This document shows positions 1 to 11,109 of a stretch of DNA of 64,000 nucleotides, piece after piece (position 1 is the stretch's first letter; every line of letters begins with the position of its first letter). A model generated the notes under the pieces. It saw only the letters and a list, made by a program, of their open reading frames with translations, had not been told where the DNA came from and searched no databases. The position numbers were made by a program, and so were the translations under genes. Source of the stretch: Juglans regia (taxonomy: Eukaryota > Streptophyta > Magnoliopsida > Fagales > Juglandaceae); NCBI RefSeq assembly GCF_001411555.2, contig NC_049912.1, forward strand, positions 3,489,001 through 3,553,000, read 5' to 3'.

Positions 1-839
1 ATGGTTTTTGGTTGCCCGAATCCGATGTTAAGCGCTATACAAGGTCGATTCTCAAAGGGCTTATTCACATTCATGACTGCGGTTACGTACACTGCGATAT
101 AAAGCCCGAGAATGTTCTACTCGTGCCCAATGCTACTTCTGGTGGTGGTAATTTTGTGGCAAAGATTGGGGATTTGGGGTTAGCGAAGAGGTCGTCCGCA
201 CAGAGAAAGAAGAAGAGGAAGTTGGACTTGAATCTTTACTTGAGAGGCACGCCACTGTATATATCACCTGAAACGGTAATGGAGAGTGTGCAGGAGCCTC
301 CATCCGACATCTGGGCTCTGGGGTGTGTCGTTTGTAAGATGCTTACTGGGAAATCCCCTTGGGATGGGGCGGAAGAGATGAACACGGAAGATCTTTTGCG
401 TTTGATTGGTGATGAGCATGAATTGCCTAAAATTCCAACTGGGATTTCTGAGGAAGCAAGGGATTTCTTGAAGGCGTGTCTTGTGAGGAAACCCATGTAT
501 AGATTCACGGCTGAGATGTTAATGGATCATCAGTTTCTGGCCGGTGTGGGCTATCATGATCCTGAAGTGAAGGATGAAGCATTGCTGGCTGTTCGGGATG
601 AAAAACTAGTGTCTACTCCGACTGATTCTGAGCTTACTGATTCATCTGTTTCGGGTGATTGGCTCTTGTTGTCCGATGACTCTTCGTACTGCAGTTCTTG
701 GCCCGAAGAAGATGAAGACTTGGAAGTGCAATGCCATGGAAGATCTGATAAAAATGAGTCTTTTGCAAGTTCTTTGAACTGCCTCGCTTCAACCGTACCT
801 ATTGGAGCTTTAGCAATGGCTGAACAAATAGTTGTGTGA
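1..839 (+). CDS. MAPKKK17/18/20-like protein kinase, 3' part (5' end outside window)
   Basis: The frame is open from base 3 to the TGA at 837-839, giving about 279 visible residues. The usual N-lobe (glycine loop, catalytic lysine) is missing because the gene starts before the window; the TTG at 12 is an internal Leu codon, not a start. Seen in order: LPESDVKRYTRSILKGL (helix E), HCDIKPENVLL catalytic loop, IGDLGLAKR at the DFG position (Leu replaces Phe), a basic RKKKRK stretch in the activation segment, GTPLYISPE (APE motif), SDIWALGCVVCKMLTGKSPW, and a conserved C-lobe Arg in MYRFTAEMLMDHQFL. An acidic, Ser-rich tail of about 90 residues follows. The VHCDIKP loop, absence of introns and layout match plant MEKK-like MAPKKK17/18/20 kinases, which act in stress and ABA MAPK cascades. 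The assignment is family-level; paralogue and function are inferred. Confidence 0.85.
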   Translation, partial: GFWLPESDVKRYTRSILKGLIHIHDCGYVHCDIKPENVLLVPNATSGGGNFVAKIGDLGLAKRSSAQRKKKRKLDLNLYLRGTPLYISPETVMESVQEPPSDIWALGCVVCKMLTGKSPWDGAEEMNTEDLLRLIGDEHELPKIPTGISEEARDFLKACLVRKPMYRFTAEMLMDHQFLAGVGYHDPEVKDEALLAVRDEKLVSTPTDSELTDSSVSGDWLLLSDDSSYCSSWPEEDEDLEVQCHGRSDKNESFASSLNCLASTVPIGALAMAEQIVV

Positions 840-1872
840 AGTTTTCAAATTGTACATTGTTACAGTTCCTTCATCTGCTATTTGTAGTTAGCTGCTACCT
901 ATTCATTATACCTTGATTTGGAATGAAACAAATTCCAACAACTTTACATTGCAATTTTGTAAGTAGAAATAGATCACTATGGGTTCGAGATTTATTTGGA
1001 TTAAAGACATGTTGCGTTTGCATGGTCTCCGGAATTCATTGTCATCAAAAGAATAGTATTTTCACTTTGAAACCCTGTCAAGATTTTGGTTCTAGACTTG
1101 CCATAGATGAAAAGCAGAGTAAATTCTGCCTTTGAAGAAACATATGAACTATAGATGCTTTATACAGAAGCTCCCACTTGATATATACCATGAAAATTTC
1201 TTTTCTTGGAGAAATGAGAAATCCATCCAAGAAAAGAGGAAACAAAGTACAAACAGACCTGTACATCAGTCAAGCAGACAAGCTGAACTCTAAAGCGACA
1301 AATAAGGAACTCAAATTCCAACCACTTTACACCCTATATATAAATAAGATGCGACCCAATTAAGAAATAAATTTAATAAAAGCTCAAAGATGGTAAGAGT
1401 CCTGAATCTATATCCATTTATGACATTCTGAAAGCTATTCCTACTCTGATCTCTGCAATATTGGAATTAAAAGATGGATTCCTCTTCTCTGGATTTATTT
1501 TCATGGTGTCTAGCATTCATTCATCCAATTTAGTTCCGAATTCCCAAAGTCACTCGTATAGATAATAGAAATGTTGTTGCAATACCTTTTCCCATGGTCT
1601 TTTGGAGAAGAGAAATGCTTTAAGTATAAAATGATTTCTCAAAAATACTCATAAAGTGACGTGGCGTGATGTAGTATGTCAGATTGTAAAATAGATATAA
1701 TATATCACATGAAACGAGTTTTTGTGAAATCTCTTTTTGAAGTATCTTCTTTTCATTTGATTTCAGCTAAGTCATTTGGATGGTTGTAAAAGGTAAAATG
1801 TATGCAAATTAGTTACAATACGAAGAAAACTAATTGTATTATGTTGAAAACACATCTTTGGTTAATATAAGT
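840..1872. other. 3' flank of the kinase gene, no gene seen
   Basis: AT-rich sequence with only short, non-conserved open frames on both strands. The first 100-200 bases are presumably the kinase 3' UTR. I see no recognisable gene or element before the MITE that begins at 1873. Confidence 0.5.
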
Positions 1873-1899
1873 GGCCTCGCTTGGTTTCACAAATGATCT

Positions 1900-2541
1900 T
1901 ACGTTTGGGTAGTAAATTCTTCTCAACATTCTTCAAGTATTCTTATACTTATAAAAATACTTCACATGTCAAACAACTTAAAATACTCTCAATGGAACCC
2001 ACAAACTCACTTTAATCTCTACTCATAACTATTCACAAACATTCTATAATATTTATCACTATTATATATAAATAAAAAATAAAATTACTATAATATTTAT
2101 CACTATTAAATATAAATAAAAAATAAAATCACTATAATATTTATCACTATTATATATAAAAAAAATATTTAGACAATATAATATTTATTAGTATTATATA
2201 TAAAAAAAATATTTAGACAATATAATATTTTTCACTATTATATTTAAAATAAAATAAAATCACTATAATATTTATCATTATTATATATAAAATAAAATAA
2301 AATTACTATAATATTTATCACTATTATATATAAATAAAATCATCATTAAAAAATCAATCATTGATGAGACTTACACCTTTTTCAATTATCTATCCAAAAC
2401 TTAACAACTCAACATACTTCATACATCCAAACAACTCAAAATACTCTCAATGAGACTCACAAACCCACTTCAATCTCTACTCATAACTATTCACAAACAT
2501 TCTCAACACTTCTCAGGTATTCCCACTACCCAAACGTAGCC
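1900..2541. mobile_element. Nested MITE with TACGTTTGGGTAGT terminal inverted repeats
   Basis: TACGTTTGGGTAGT at 1900-1913 is matched exactly in inverse by ACTACCCAAACGTA at 2525-2538. Inside are CTACTCATAACTATTCACAAACATTC tracts at both ends (about 2020 and 2478) and an AT-rich tandem array between them. The element lies within the left part of the older MITE at 1873. Outer limits are approximate to a few bases, and a target duplication could not be fixed. Confidence 0.65.
2040..2340. repeat. AT-rich minisatellite
   Basis: About seven imperfect units of roughly 40-50 bp built on CTATAATATTTATCACTATT followed by ATATATAAATAAAA. Some units carry a TTAGACAATATAATATTT variant (about 2170 and 2210). 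It lies wholly inside the nested MITE at 1900-2541, so the array expanded within a transposon copy. Confidence 0.8.
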
Positions 2542-2756
2542 TAATCTATCTCATCACGTCTCAACATTAAAATACTATTCAAACACAAATACTTTTTAAC
2601 TTTAAATTTTTAAAATTTTCATCTAATCATTATATAATCTTTACAACTTTTCTAAACATCCAAACAAAACACAGAAAACAATTCAATTTTTTCAAATTCT
2701 AAAATAAAAATTATATTAAAAACTTATATTCTAACAATATTTTAACTTTATAATAT

Positions 2757-3003
2757 GGAAAATGCTAGTATGCCGCCTGAGTTTGCTCTCTCATTTTGAC
2801 TGCACATGTATTTACATTTTTTTAAATTTTTTTTTTTTTGCTTAATGATTAAGAAAGTGATTTTTAGTGTATTGATATATATATATTTTTTAAAATATTT
2901 AAAAATGTTAAAAAATATAAAAATAAAGATAAAAATAAAAAAATAACTTTGTGTTAGCCGGTACACCTAGCGGTCAAAGCTTGGCAGCATGCTAGCACGA
3001 CTC
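2757..3003. mobile_element. Mutator-like MITE (247 bp) with perfect 9-bp target duplication
   Basis: TTATAATAT at 2748-2756 is repeated exactly at 3004-3012. The ends are imperfect inverted repeats: GGAAAATGCTAGTATGCCGCC on the left against the complement of GGCAGCATGCTAGCACGACTC on the right, sharing TGCTAG-ATGC-GCC. The related copy at 61349 lacks the insertion at the equivalent position, giving an empty site. A 9-bp duplication is typical of Mutator-like elements. A diverged relative in the opposite orientation lies at 16650-16881. Confidence 0.75.
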
Positions 3004-3140
3004 TTATAATATTTTTACTCAATTTGTTCTCTCTCATTTCTCAAAAACTCATAAAATATCTTAACTTAAATCATTTCACTGCTATTTACAAACTATCTTA
3101 GTACTATTTACAGATTTCTTATCTAATCTATATAACCAAA

Positions 3141-3218
3141 CTTTATAATTTTAGAGGTGCCACCATATAAACTTACAAACTTTATAATTTTAGAGGTGCC
3201 ACCGTATAAACTTGACAA
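3141..3218. repeat. 39-bp tandem duplication
   Basis: Two adjacent copies of a unit containing TTTAGAGGTGCCACC, starting at 3141 and 3180, differ at only a few positions. The duplication sits at the decayed right end of the MITE begun at 1873. No function is apparent. Confidence 0.85.
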
Positions 3219-3299
3219 ATTGATGCGCCACAAATAAAAAAAATAAAGTCAAAATGAGATATATTATATTAGTAATGTTTATTTATGTAAAATATGTAA

Positions 3300-3640
3300 T
3301 AATGTGATGTTTGGAGAATAAGATGAAATGAAAATTTTGTGAATAATTATAAAATAGTTTGTGAATAGTAGTGAGATTGTTTGAATTAAGTATTTATTAG
3401 GTTTTGGAAAAGAATGGAGAAAAATTGAATAAAAAATATTATTAAATTAAAACATTATTAAAATATAATTTGATAATATAATTTTTGGTTTGAGATTTGA
3501 AAAAAATTGAATTATTTTTTATTTAAAAGTTTAGAAAAATTATAATAATTAGATTAAAAAAATTATAATAATTAATTCGAAAGTATTTGTGTCTAATAAT
3601 GATTGGGATAAATTTTCCTTTTTCATTAAAAAGATATGAT
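3300..3640 (-). mobile_element. Decayed PIF-like MITE copy, reverse orientation
   Basis: GTTTGGAGAATAAGATGAAATG opens a run that reads as the reverse complement of the family seen at 61349 (AATAGTTTGTGAATAGTAGTGAG, then GAAAAATTGAA and AATTATAATAATTAGATTA tracts). The ends are eroded, so the limits are approximate. Confidence 0.55.
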
Positions 3641-3702
3641 TTAAGTTATTTAACAATGAAAGTAATGTCATATTCATAACACATGAATGACAACTAAACT
3701 CT

Positions 3703-4065
3703 AAGCCCCGTTGATGTTGAGATGGTTTGAATCCATTTCATCTCATCTCAAAATTTAAACACAATGAAAATATACACTTTTTAATTGTAATTTTTTTTAT
3801 CTAATTATGAAAATTTTTCTAAATTTTTAAACAAAACACAAAAAAGCAATTAAGCTTTTCAAATTTTAAAATAAAAATAATATTAAAAAATATATTTTGA
3901 CAATATCTAAACTTTAAATTTTTTTATTCAATTTTTTCTTTCTCATTTTTCAAAATTCTATAAAAATTTTAATTCAAACCATTTCATTATTATCTATAAA
4001 TTATTTTATTATTATTTACAAATTTTTCATTTCATCTCATCTCATTATCTAAACAATGACTTATT
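3703..4065 (+). mobile_element. Decayed PIF-like MITE copy, forward orientation
   Basis: It begins CCCCGTTGATGTTGAGATGG and ends CATCTCATCTCATTATCTAAAC, with the same internal order of tracts as the copy at 61349 (ACAAAACACAAAAAAGCAATT, CAATTTTTTCTTTCTCATTTTT, CAAACCATTTCATTATTATC). No coding capacity. Confidence 0.6.
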
Positions 4066-4450
4066 AGATTCACTCAATTTCAGATCAAATGCAGAATATA
4101 TATTTAGTTTAAAATATGAGATATTTTAATTATAATTTTATTATTATTTTTAAAATAATTACGTAATAGTTGCATAATTAATGATTTTAAATTTTTTCTC
4201 TTTAATCATTTCAATGTTTAAAATTATTAAAAAATAAATAAAATGCACATCCCGTGCGGCCTTCTGTACTTCTCGGTACTTTCTGAGATTCTGTTTCATT
4301 TTATTTCGGATTTGCCGCAGCACGAGAGCGCGCACACGCAGACACTCTCTCGCTCGGTCCGCGCTCGTTCGCTTGCTCGGAGCGGTTCCTAGGAAAACCC
4401 CTACAAACTACGTTGTTTAAGACTATAATTCGTGCTTCCCAGTCGCGGCA
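4066..4450 (+). promoter_or_regulatory. Upstream region and 5' UTR of the RAD23 pseudogene
   Basis: AT-rich sequence changes near 4250 to a GC-richer, CT-rich stretch (CACGAGAGCGCGCACACGC, CTCTCTCGCTCGG) that runs to the ATG at 4451. Such a composition step is usual for a plant core promoter and leader. Its survival shows the pseudogene arose by duplication with its promoter, not by retroposition. No specific element is assigned. Confidence 0.4.
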
Positions 4451-4915
4451 ATGAAGCTCACTGTGAAGACTTTGAAAGGCAGCCATTTCGAAATCACTGT
4501 TCAGTCCTCTGACACCGTGAGTTGTGCTTTCACTATATCCTTCTTTTTTCTCGTCTTGGTTTTTAGTTCCAGAATTATGAGTGTTTTTATTGTAATAGTT
4601 TCTGTTTACTTTAGAAATGGGAATAAAGGAATGAAAAATGTGGCTGAGGCATTGAATTATATGTTATGGCAACCGAATAAATGAGCAGTAGATGTTTCGC
4701 ATTTTCTTGTAATTCCATTGGTTTCTCGACAAACAAAGAGATTGTGCTCAAATTCGATTAGCATTCTGGTGCTTTTGTTGTAAGGTTATGGCTGTCAAGA
4801 AAAACATTGAAGATTTTCAAGGAAAAAGTAATGACCCTTGTGGACTGCAGCTGTTAATTCACAATGGGAAGGTCTTGAAAGACGAAACCACCCTGGCAGA
4901 GAATAAGGTTTCTGA

Positions 4916-5397
4916 GGTTGGATTATGAATAAAATCCAAGAACTCCAAGATCTCTTGTCAAATTCATGTGGAAAACATAATAAAAGTGCGTACCTGTAGC
5001 CATTGGATGGAAGAGCGCAGCCGTATGATCTTCTACGTCCAATATTCACTCTTTTGTAAAAAACTCACAATAATGGGATGTGTAAAGTAAAAAGTGAATC
5101 TGGAGTGGGGACCATAACCTTATATATATAATACTCAGAATTCCAGTTTTGCCCATCGTAAAACAATGGAATTACATGGGTCCTTAATGGGTCTCTACAC
5201 ATGAATTGGGCCCGTATCACTTTATGCTCATGAACTGACCAAAATCATGGGCTTCAAGGGATGTGTTGGCCTAGTTATGTCACTTTATTGATCACATTTA
5301 TTTGGCCTTACAAACATTATCCAAACTTTATATTAGGCAATTATATAATGTGAAATTCCTAATCTATGTAGGTCCATTAATATAAATAATGCTAACA
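4916..5397 (-). repeat. Copia 3' LTR
   Basis: It matches 10628-11109 over its full length. On the plus strand it runs from GTTGGATTATGAATAAAATCC to GCTAACA; read on the element's own strand it starts TGTTAGCATT. The shared TTATATATATAA tract may hold the TATA box. It abuts the RAD23 codons for KVSE. Confidence 0.92.
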
Positions 5398-5837
5398 ATC
5401 TCCCGCTTGAACCACATAGATTTCTGAAAAATCAAACATTGTAAACTTTACGAGCTCAAACTATAATTGCCAGACTTTATGGATATCATCTCAAAACAAT
5501 TTGGTTTATTGAATATATTAGTATAGGATCATGGCGGTCATTGTCACATTTATCGTGATAGGACCCATCCATAGTCACAAACACCAAACATCATCAATAA
5601 CAAAGATCAAGTACGGATGTGTAGCATGTAAATTTTATGTAATGTGATCCTTTATCATGCCTATTTCCAACTGGTCTTTGCATTATACTTTCAAGCCTTA
5701 CGTATTACCACAATTCGAAAGAAATGCAATCTTAGAATCATTAATAAACCAAAACACGATCGTAACAAGTATCAAATAAATCAAGTACATAATAGACAAA
5801 CTCTCACTTAATAAAATATGTCACTAGAACTAACCAC

Positions 5838-8800
5838 TCACATACGAGCTACATGCTCCTTAAACACTTTAGGTGGTAAGCCCTTAATGAGCGGATCCGC
5901 AACCATGAGATTTGTACTAATGTACTCAATTGACACATGATGATTTTGAACCCTTTCTTTCACAACAAGAAACTTTATGTCAATGTGTTTAGATTTTGAC
6001 GAACTCCTGTCGTTCTTAGAATATAACTGAGCGGCCTTATTATCACAATAAATCTTTAGTGGATTCTCAATACAATCCACGACTTGAAGACCAATGACAA
6101 AATTTCGCAACCATATTGCTTGATTGGATGCCTCATAGCAAGCAATAAATTCTGCTTCTTTGGTAGAAAAAGCTATAAGCGTCTGCTTGACACTTTTCCA
6201 TGACACGGCTCCTCCAGTCAACATGAAAACATACCCTGAAGTGGATCTCCTGCTATCGAGGCAACCAGCAAAATCAGAGTCTGAGTATCCATCGATGTCA
6301 AGATGTTCTGACCTCCCATATGTGAGCATATAATCTTTTGTTCTTTTCAAGTACCGCATTACCCTTTTAGCAGCTTTCAGTGATCCATGCCTAGATTGCT
6401 CAAATATCTGCCAAGCATTCCAACTGCATACGCAATATCTGGGCATGTGCAAACTTGAGCATACACGTAACACGAGGCTCCCTACAGTTGATGCATAAGG
6501 GATATCCTCCATTTGCTTCTTTTCAATGTTGTTATTTGGGTAATGGAGCAAACTTAACCTGTCACCTTTTGCAATGGGTGCATCCCCAAATGTACAATTT
6601 TGCATGCCAAACCTACTGAGTATTTTCTCGACATAAGCCCTCTGTGATAAGCCAACTGTACCACGTGATCTATTACGATGAATCTGAATGCCTAACACAA
6701 AAGATGCCTCACCAAGATCTTTCATTTCAAAGTGTTTTGAAAGAAATTTCTTGGTTTCTAGTAACAGGCCTATGTCACTACTTGCTAGTAGAATGTCATC
6801 GACATATAACACCAAAATTATAAATTTGCTCCCACTAATCTTAAGATAGATACATTGATCCACAGTATTTTCCTTAAAATCAAAAGAGGAAACTACTCGA
6901 TCAAACTTTCGATACCATTGACGAGATGCCTGCTTTAAACCATAGATGAATTTCTTTAATTTGCAAACCAAATGACGCAATTCTTTGGTTTCAAAGCCCT
7001 CTGGTTGCATCATATATATTGTTTCCTCAATGTTACCATTGAGAAAATCAGTCTTTACATCCATATGATGAAGCTCTAAATCATAATGAGCTACAAGTGC
7101 CATAATAATTCTAAAAGAGTCTTTCGATAAAACTAGAGAGAAAGTCTCTTTATAGTCAATGCCTTCCTTCTGAGTAAAGCCTTTTGCAACTAGACGTGCT
7201 TTATACCTTTTGGTATTGCCTTTAGAGTCTTGCTTGGTTTTGAAGACCCATTTACAACCAATTGGTTTAATACCATCAGGCAATTCGACAAGGTCCCAAA
7301 CGTCATTGTCTTTCATAGACTTTAGCTCATCTAGCATTGCATCTATCCACTTTTGGGAGTTAGCACTTTGTTTGGCTTGATTGTAAGAGATTGGATCATC
7401 TTCCAATCCTATATCAAACTCATGCTCTTGGAGATAAACAATGTAATCATCTACAATTGCCGATCTCTTCTCCCTATTTGATCTTCTTAATGGCACTTCT
7501 TGTTGAGACTGTTCAGGTTCTTCCGTATTAGTTAGAGGCAACTCAGAAATTATTTGATGATCCGCATCCGCATCCTGTACTAAGACAGGTGTGACCATCT
7601 CATCACCTTCAGTAATTGTTAGAGGTATTTCAACATGTTCCTCTTCAAATACAATATTTCTAAGTTGTGAACTCCTACTATCTTGAATATCCTCAATGAA
7701 TTTGGCATTACCTGTCTCAATAATGGTATTACTTAAAGGGCAATAAAGTTTGAAACCCCTCGATCTCTCAGAATATCCAATAAAGAAGCAGCTAACTGTT
7801 CTGGAGTCCAGTTTCTTTTCATTTGGCTTGTAGGGCCTAGCCTCAGCTGGACAACCCCAGACATGTAAATGCCTAATACTAGGCCTCTTTCCAATCCATA
7901 ACTCATAAGGGGTTTTAGCTACTACTTTACTAGGTACTCGATTGAGAATGTAAACTGCGGTCTTTAAGGCCTTTCCCCATAGTGATTCTGGTAAAGAAGA
8001 ATGAGATATCATACTTCTAACCATGACTTTTAGGGTCCGATTTCATCTCTCAGCTACACCATTTTGACGTGAAGTCCCTGACATGGTGTATTGAGGAACG
8101 ATGCCGCATTCTTCTAAGTACCTTGCAAAGGGCCCAGGACATTGTTCTCCTGATCCGTCATATTTACTATAGTATTCACCACCACGGTTAGATCTAATGG
8201 CCTTAATTTTCTTATCAAGCTGATTTTCAACTTTAGCTTTACAAGCCTTAAAAAATGTCGAGCGCTTGTGATTTTTCATGTATTAAAAATAGGTATCCAT
8301 AACGAGAATAATCGTCTATAAAGGTGATAAAATATTGTTGACCATTCCAATATGCCGTAGGGAATGGACCACAAATGTCAGTATGTATTACTTCTAAGAC
8401 GCCTGAACTTCTGTTGGCACCTATTTTCCTTATATTTGTTTGCTTTCCTTTTATACATTCAATACAGATTTTAAAATTTGAAAAATCAAGAGGATCAAGA
8501 ATTTCAGTTGACACAAACCTTTCAATTCTCTCTTTTGAGATATGTCCCAACCGCTTGTGCCACAATACAGAGGAATTCTCATTGATCAATCTTCTCTTTG
8601 TACCACAACTATTTACATGCAAGGTTTTGTTTGTCTTTAAGTGTGAGGCATCCAAGTCTAGTAAATAAAGATTATCAATTAAAGAGCCAGTACCGACAAC
8701 ATTTGAATCTTGAAAAATACTAAATTTCCCGTTTCTAAATGAATAAGAAAAACCAGATTTGTCCAAACAAGAAATAGAAATTAAACTCCGTCTAAATGAC

Positions 8801-9060
8801 GGCACATAAAAAGTCTCATCCAAATCCAAATAAAAACCAGACTCCAATTTTAATCTATAGACTCCGATTGCCTCAACTTTAACTTTATTGCCATCCCCCA
8901 AGTAAATAATGTTTTCTGCATCACTTGATTTTCGACACTTTAGGTAACCCTACATAGTAACACTTATGTGAATAGTAGCTCCTGAATCTATCCACCAAGT
9001 GTTAGGTGGTACAATAGCCAAATTTATTTATGTGCAAACAAAGATAGAAAAATCACCTTT
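5838..9060 (-). pseudogene. Copia Pol: protease, integrase, reverse transcriptase, RNase H (broken)
   Basis: It continues the Gag frame. The protease core WWIDSGATIHIS is at about 8960-9000. Next come the GAG-pre-integrase motif (LWHKRLGHISKERIERF) and integrase core residues IHTDICGPF and IDDYSRYG. The frame shifts near 8250 in a T-run and continues with NRGGEYYSK and SRQNGVAER. After a TGA at 8043-8045, a 728-residue open frame (5838-8024) holds the integrase end, reverse transcriptase with [11 protein letters not shown], and RNase H with [18 protein letters not shown] and a C-terminal KHIDIKF. Further stops lie at 9028-9030 and 8950-8952. The reverse-transcriptase motif is intact, but the polyprotein cannot be made as one chain. 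Confidence 0.9.
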
Positions 9061-9081
9061 CTTTGCAAGCCACTTCTTATA

Positions 9082-9774
9082 CTAGAGACAATTCTTCTTC
9101 AAATGGCCATCCATTTTGCAAAAGTAACAGACAGAAATCTTATCCTGTTCTTGTTGCACAATTGGCTGTGAAGTTCCAGCATCCGCAGTTACCTTAACTT
9201 TATCATTCCTTTTTCTTTTCTTGGTGCCTTGATTTCCATGAGAAAAAACTGTCACGTGAGTACTTTCTGTCCTTTCTTGTTTCAATCTCTCTTCCTCTTG
9301 CACAAAATGAGCAATGAGCTTATTAAGAGTCAATTTCTCCCTTTGAGTATTATAATTAATTTTGAAAGGACCAAATTGTGCAGGAAGAGAAATTAGAATG
9401 AGATGCACAAGAATTTCATCAAAAAATTCTAACTTTAGTGTTCTCAATTTAGTAACAAGATCGGACATTTCCATAATATACTCCCTTATGTTCCCTTTGC
9501 CATTATAGCGCATTGAGACAAGTTTGCTAAGAAGCGTACTTGTCTCTACCTTTTCCGATGCAATAAATCGGTCTGCTATTTGGCTCAGGTACCTTTTGGC
9601 ATTTTCCTCTTCAGGCATTGCACCTCGAATAGAATCAAGAATAGAATGCTTCATTATCATAAGACTCATGCGATTAGAGCGCTCCCACTTTTCATAAGCT
9701 GTCCTCTGATCAGCGGAACTCTGATTAGTAGGTTTGGGAGGCTCATCAACCCGTAGCTCATAGTCTAAATCCAT
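9082..9774 (-). pseudogene. Copia Gag
   Basis: A 230-residue open frame starting MDLDYELRVDEPPKP. It has the UBN2-type Gag core (MRYNGKGNIREYIMEMSDL; LISLPAQFGPFKINYN) and a C-terminal CCHC knuckle CYFCKMDGHLKKNC with all four ligands. It ends at a TAG (9082-9084) that lies in the same frame as the downstream protease. A Ty1/copia Gag-Pol is normally a single frame, so this stop is probably a mutation. Confidence 0.85.
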
Positions 9775-9794
9775 ACATCCAAGAACAATAGTAA

Positions 9795-10627
9795 CATGCT
9801 CTTTCTTTCTTTCTTTCTTTCTTTTTTTCTTTTTTTTTAATAAAAAATATTATTATAAAAATCTGTCAGATCCGGGTTAGGATCCGGATCCGGGTCAAAC
9901 CGAGTCAAACCTGGTTGGTCAACCAATCAAATGGGTTAGTCAATCAGTCAAATGGGTTGGTCAACCAGTCAACTGTTTTGGGTCAACCAGATAATTGGGT
10001 TGGTCTTATACGCATGGGCTTTGTCAATTTAGCCCACAGATTTCTACAATTGCCTTACACATGGGTCCAAGGGCTTTATAAAACCCAATTCAATTTATTT
10101 TCTTTGGACCCACGAATTGGACCAAACAAAACCAAGTCCAAGACTTGTTTTAAACATAGATCCAATTCAGACCAAAACCCTACCCGATTTCTTTAACTCA
10201 ATGACCCGAGTTCCTGTAGCAGTAAAAGGACTCCGGCGCCGCCACTGTTCCAGCGACCATTCCGGCCACCTTTCCGTTCAAAACAGACCATTTTCCAGCA
10301 GATCTTGATGAGGGGACACCGATGAGAACATTCCGGCGACCTCCCATGTCTCCGGCAGTCCTTTTTCTAGTAAAAAACCAAGAATAATAAAATAAAAAAT
10401 AAACACTTTTAGCCACCAATTGTGGCGGTTTTTGACAATTCCAGTGGGCTACACACCGACAACAGCCACGGATACTCATAAATTGAACAAAAAACTTATC
10501 CACCAAGAAGTCCAAAATCAAAAAATATGAACTGGAGTGGTGAAAAAATTGCAAAATACAAAAAACGTATATCACAAATAAAAAACTTCATTTCCTCATA
10601 GATCTGACAAGTTGGTCTGATACCACT
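9795..10627 (-). other. Copia 5' leader with tandem repeats
   Basis: Untranslated region between the 5' LTR and gag. It contains a CTTT run (about 9800-9830) and degenerate direct repeats based on GGTCAACCAGTCAAATGGGT (9915-10005). The open frames here arise from the repeats and show no domain. The primer-binding site is at 10616-10625. Confidence 0.7.
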
Positions 10628-11109
10628 TGTTGGATTTTGAATAAAATCCGAGAACTCCAAGATCTCTTGTCAAATCCATGTGGAAAACATAATAAAAGTG
10701 CGTACCTGTAGCCATTGGATGGAAGAGCGCAGCGGTATGATCTTCCAAGTCCAATATTCACTCTTTTGTAAAAAACTCACAATGATGTGATGTGTAAAGT
10801 AAAAAGTGAATCTGGAGTGGGGACCATAACCTTATATATATAACACCCAGAATTCCAGTTTCGCCCATCGTAAAACAATGGAATTACATGGGTCCTTAAT
10901 GGGTCTCTACACATGAATTGGGCCCGTACCACTTTATGCTCATGAACTAACCAAAATCATGGGCTTCAAGAGATGTGTTGGCCTAGTTATGTCACTTTAT
11001 TGATCACATTTATTTGGCCTTACAAACATTATCCAAACTTTATATTAGGCAATTATACAATATGAAATTCCTAATTTATGTAGGTCCATTAATATAAATA
11101 ATGCAAACA
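10628..11109 (-). repeat. Copia 5' LTR
   Basis: On the plus strand it runs from TGTTGGATTTTG to AATGCAAACA, i.e. standard TG...CA ends. Two bases separate it from the tRNA-Met primer-binding site. Immediately to its right, RAD23 exon 2 resumes (FLVVMLGK, then a GTATG donor). Confidence 0.93.

Larger units (their letters stand above)
1873..3142 (+). mobile_element. PIF/Harbinger-like MITE with two younger MITEs nested inside
   Basis: The left end reads GGCCTCGCTTGGTTTCACAA, close to the perfect 19-bp terminal repeat of the copy at 50758. The body (about 2542-2756 and 3004-3142) runs parallel to the uninterrupted copy at 61349-61724 almost phrase by phrase, including the ATCTAATCATTA and CTCTCTCATTT tracts. 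The right end fades at TATATAACCAAAC, without the final GAGGCC, so it is decayed. Two insertions interrupt it, at 1900-2541 and 2757-3003. PIF-like is inferred from the GGCC-type end; no transposase is encoded. Confidence 0.7.
4916..11109 (-). mobile_element. Ty1/copia LTR retrotransposon inserted in RAD23 exon 2
   Basis: A complete but decayed element of about 6.2 kb, read right to left. It has two LTRs of about 482 bp, a primer-binding site complementary to initiator tRNA-Met (TGGTATCAGA on the minus strand, 10616-10625), Gag with a zinc knuckle, then protease, integrase, reverse transcriptase and RNase H in copia order. A purine tract GCGGGAGAT lies beside the 3' LTR (plus 5398-5406). The two LTRs differ at about 18 positions by my hand count, mostly transitions, so the insertion is not recent. 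The first base of the left LTR is G where the right has T. I could not find a convincing 5-bp target duplication (TCTGA on the left, TTGTT on the right). Confidence 0.93.

Noticed and set aside
2748..2966. Phe/Ile-rich minus-strand frame
   Set aside because: It is low-complexity sequence inside the Mutator-like MITE; the similar frame at 16732-16974 comes from the sister copy, not from a conserved protein.
8375..8668. 97-codon plus-strand open frame
   Set aside because: It lies opposite the copia integrase coding sequence and has no motif of its own.
9915..10196. 93-codon frame with repeated NQSNGLV units
   Set aside because: The repeat is a by-product of tandem DNA repeats in the copia leader; no protein family fits.
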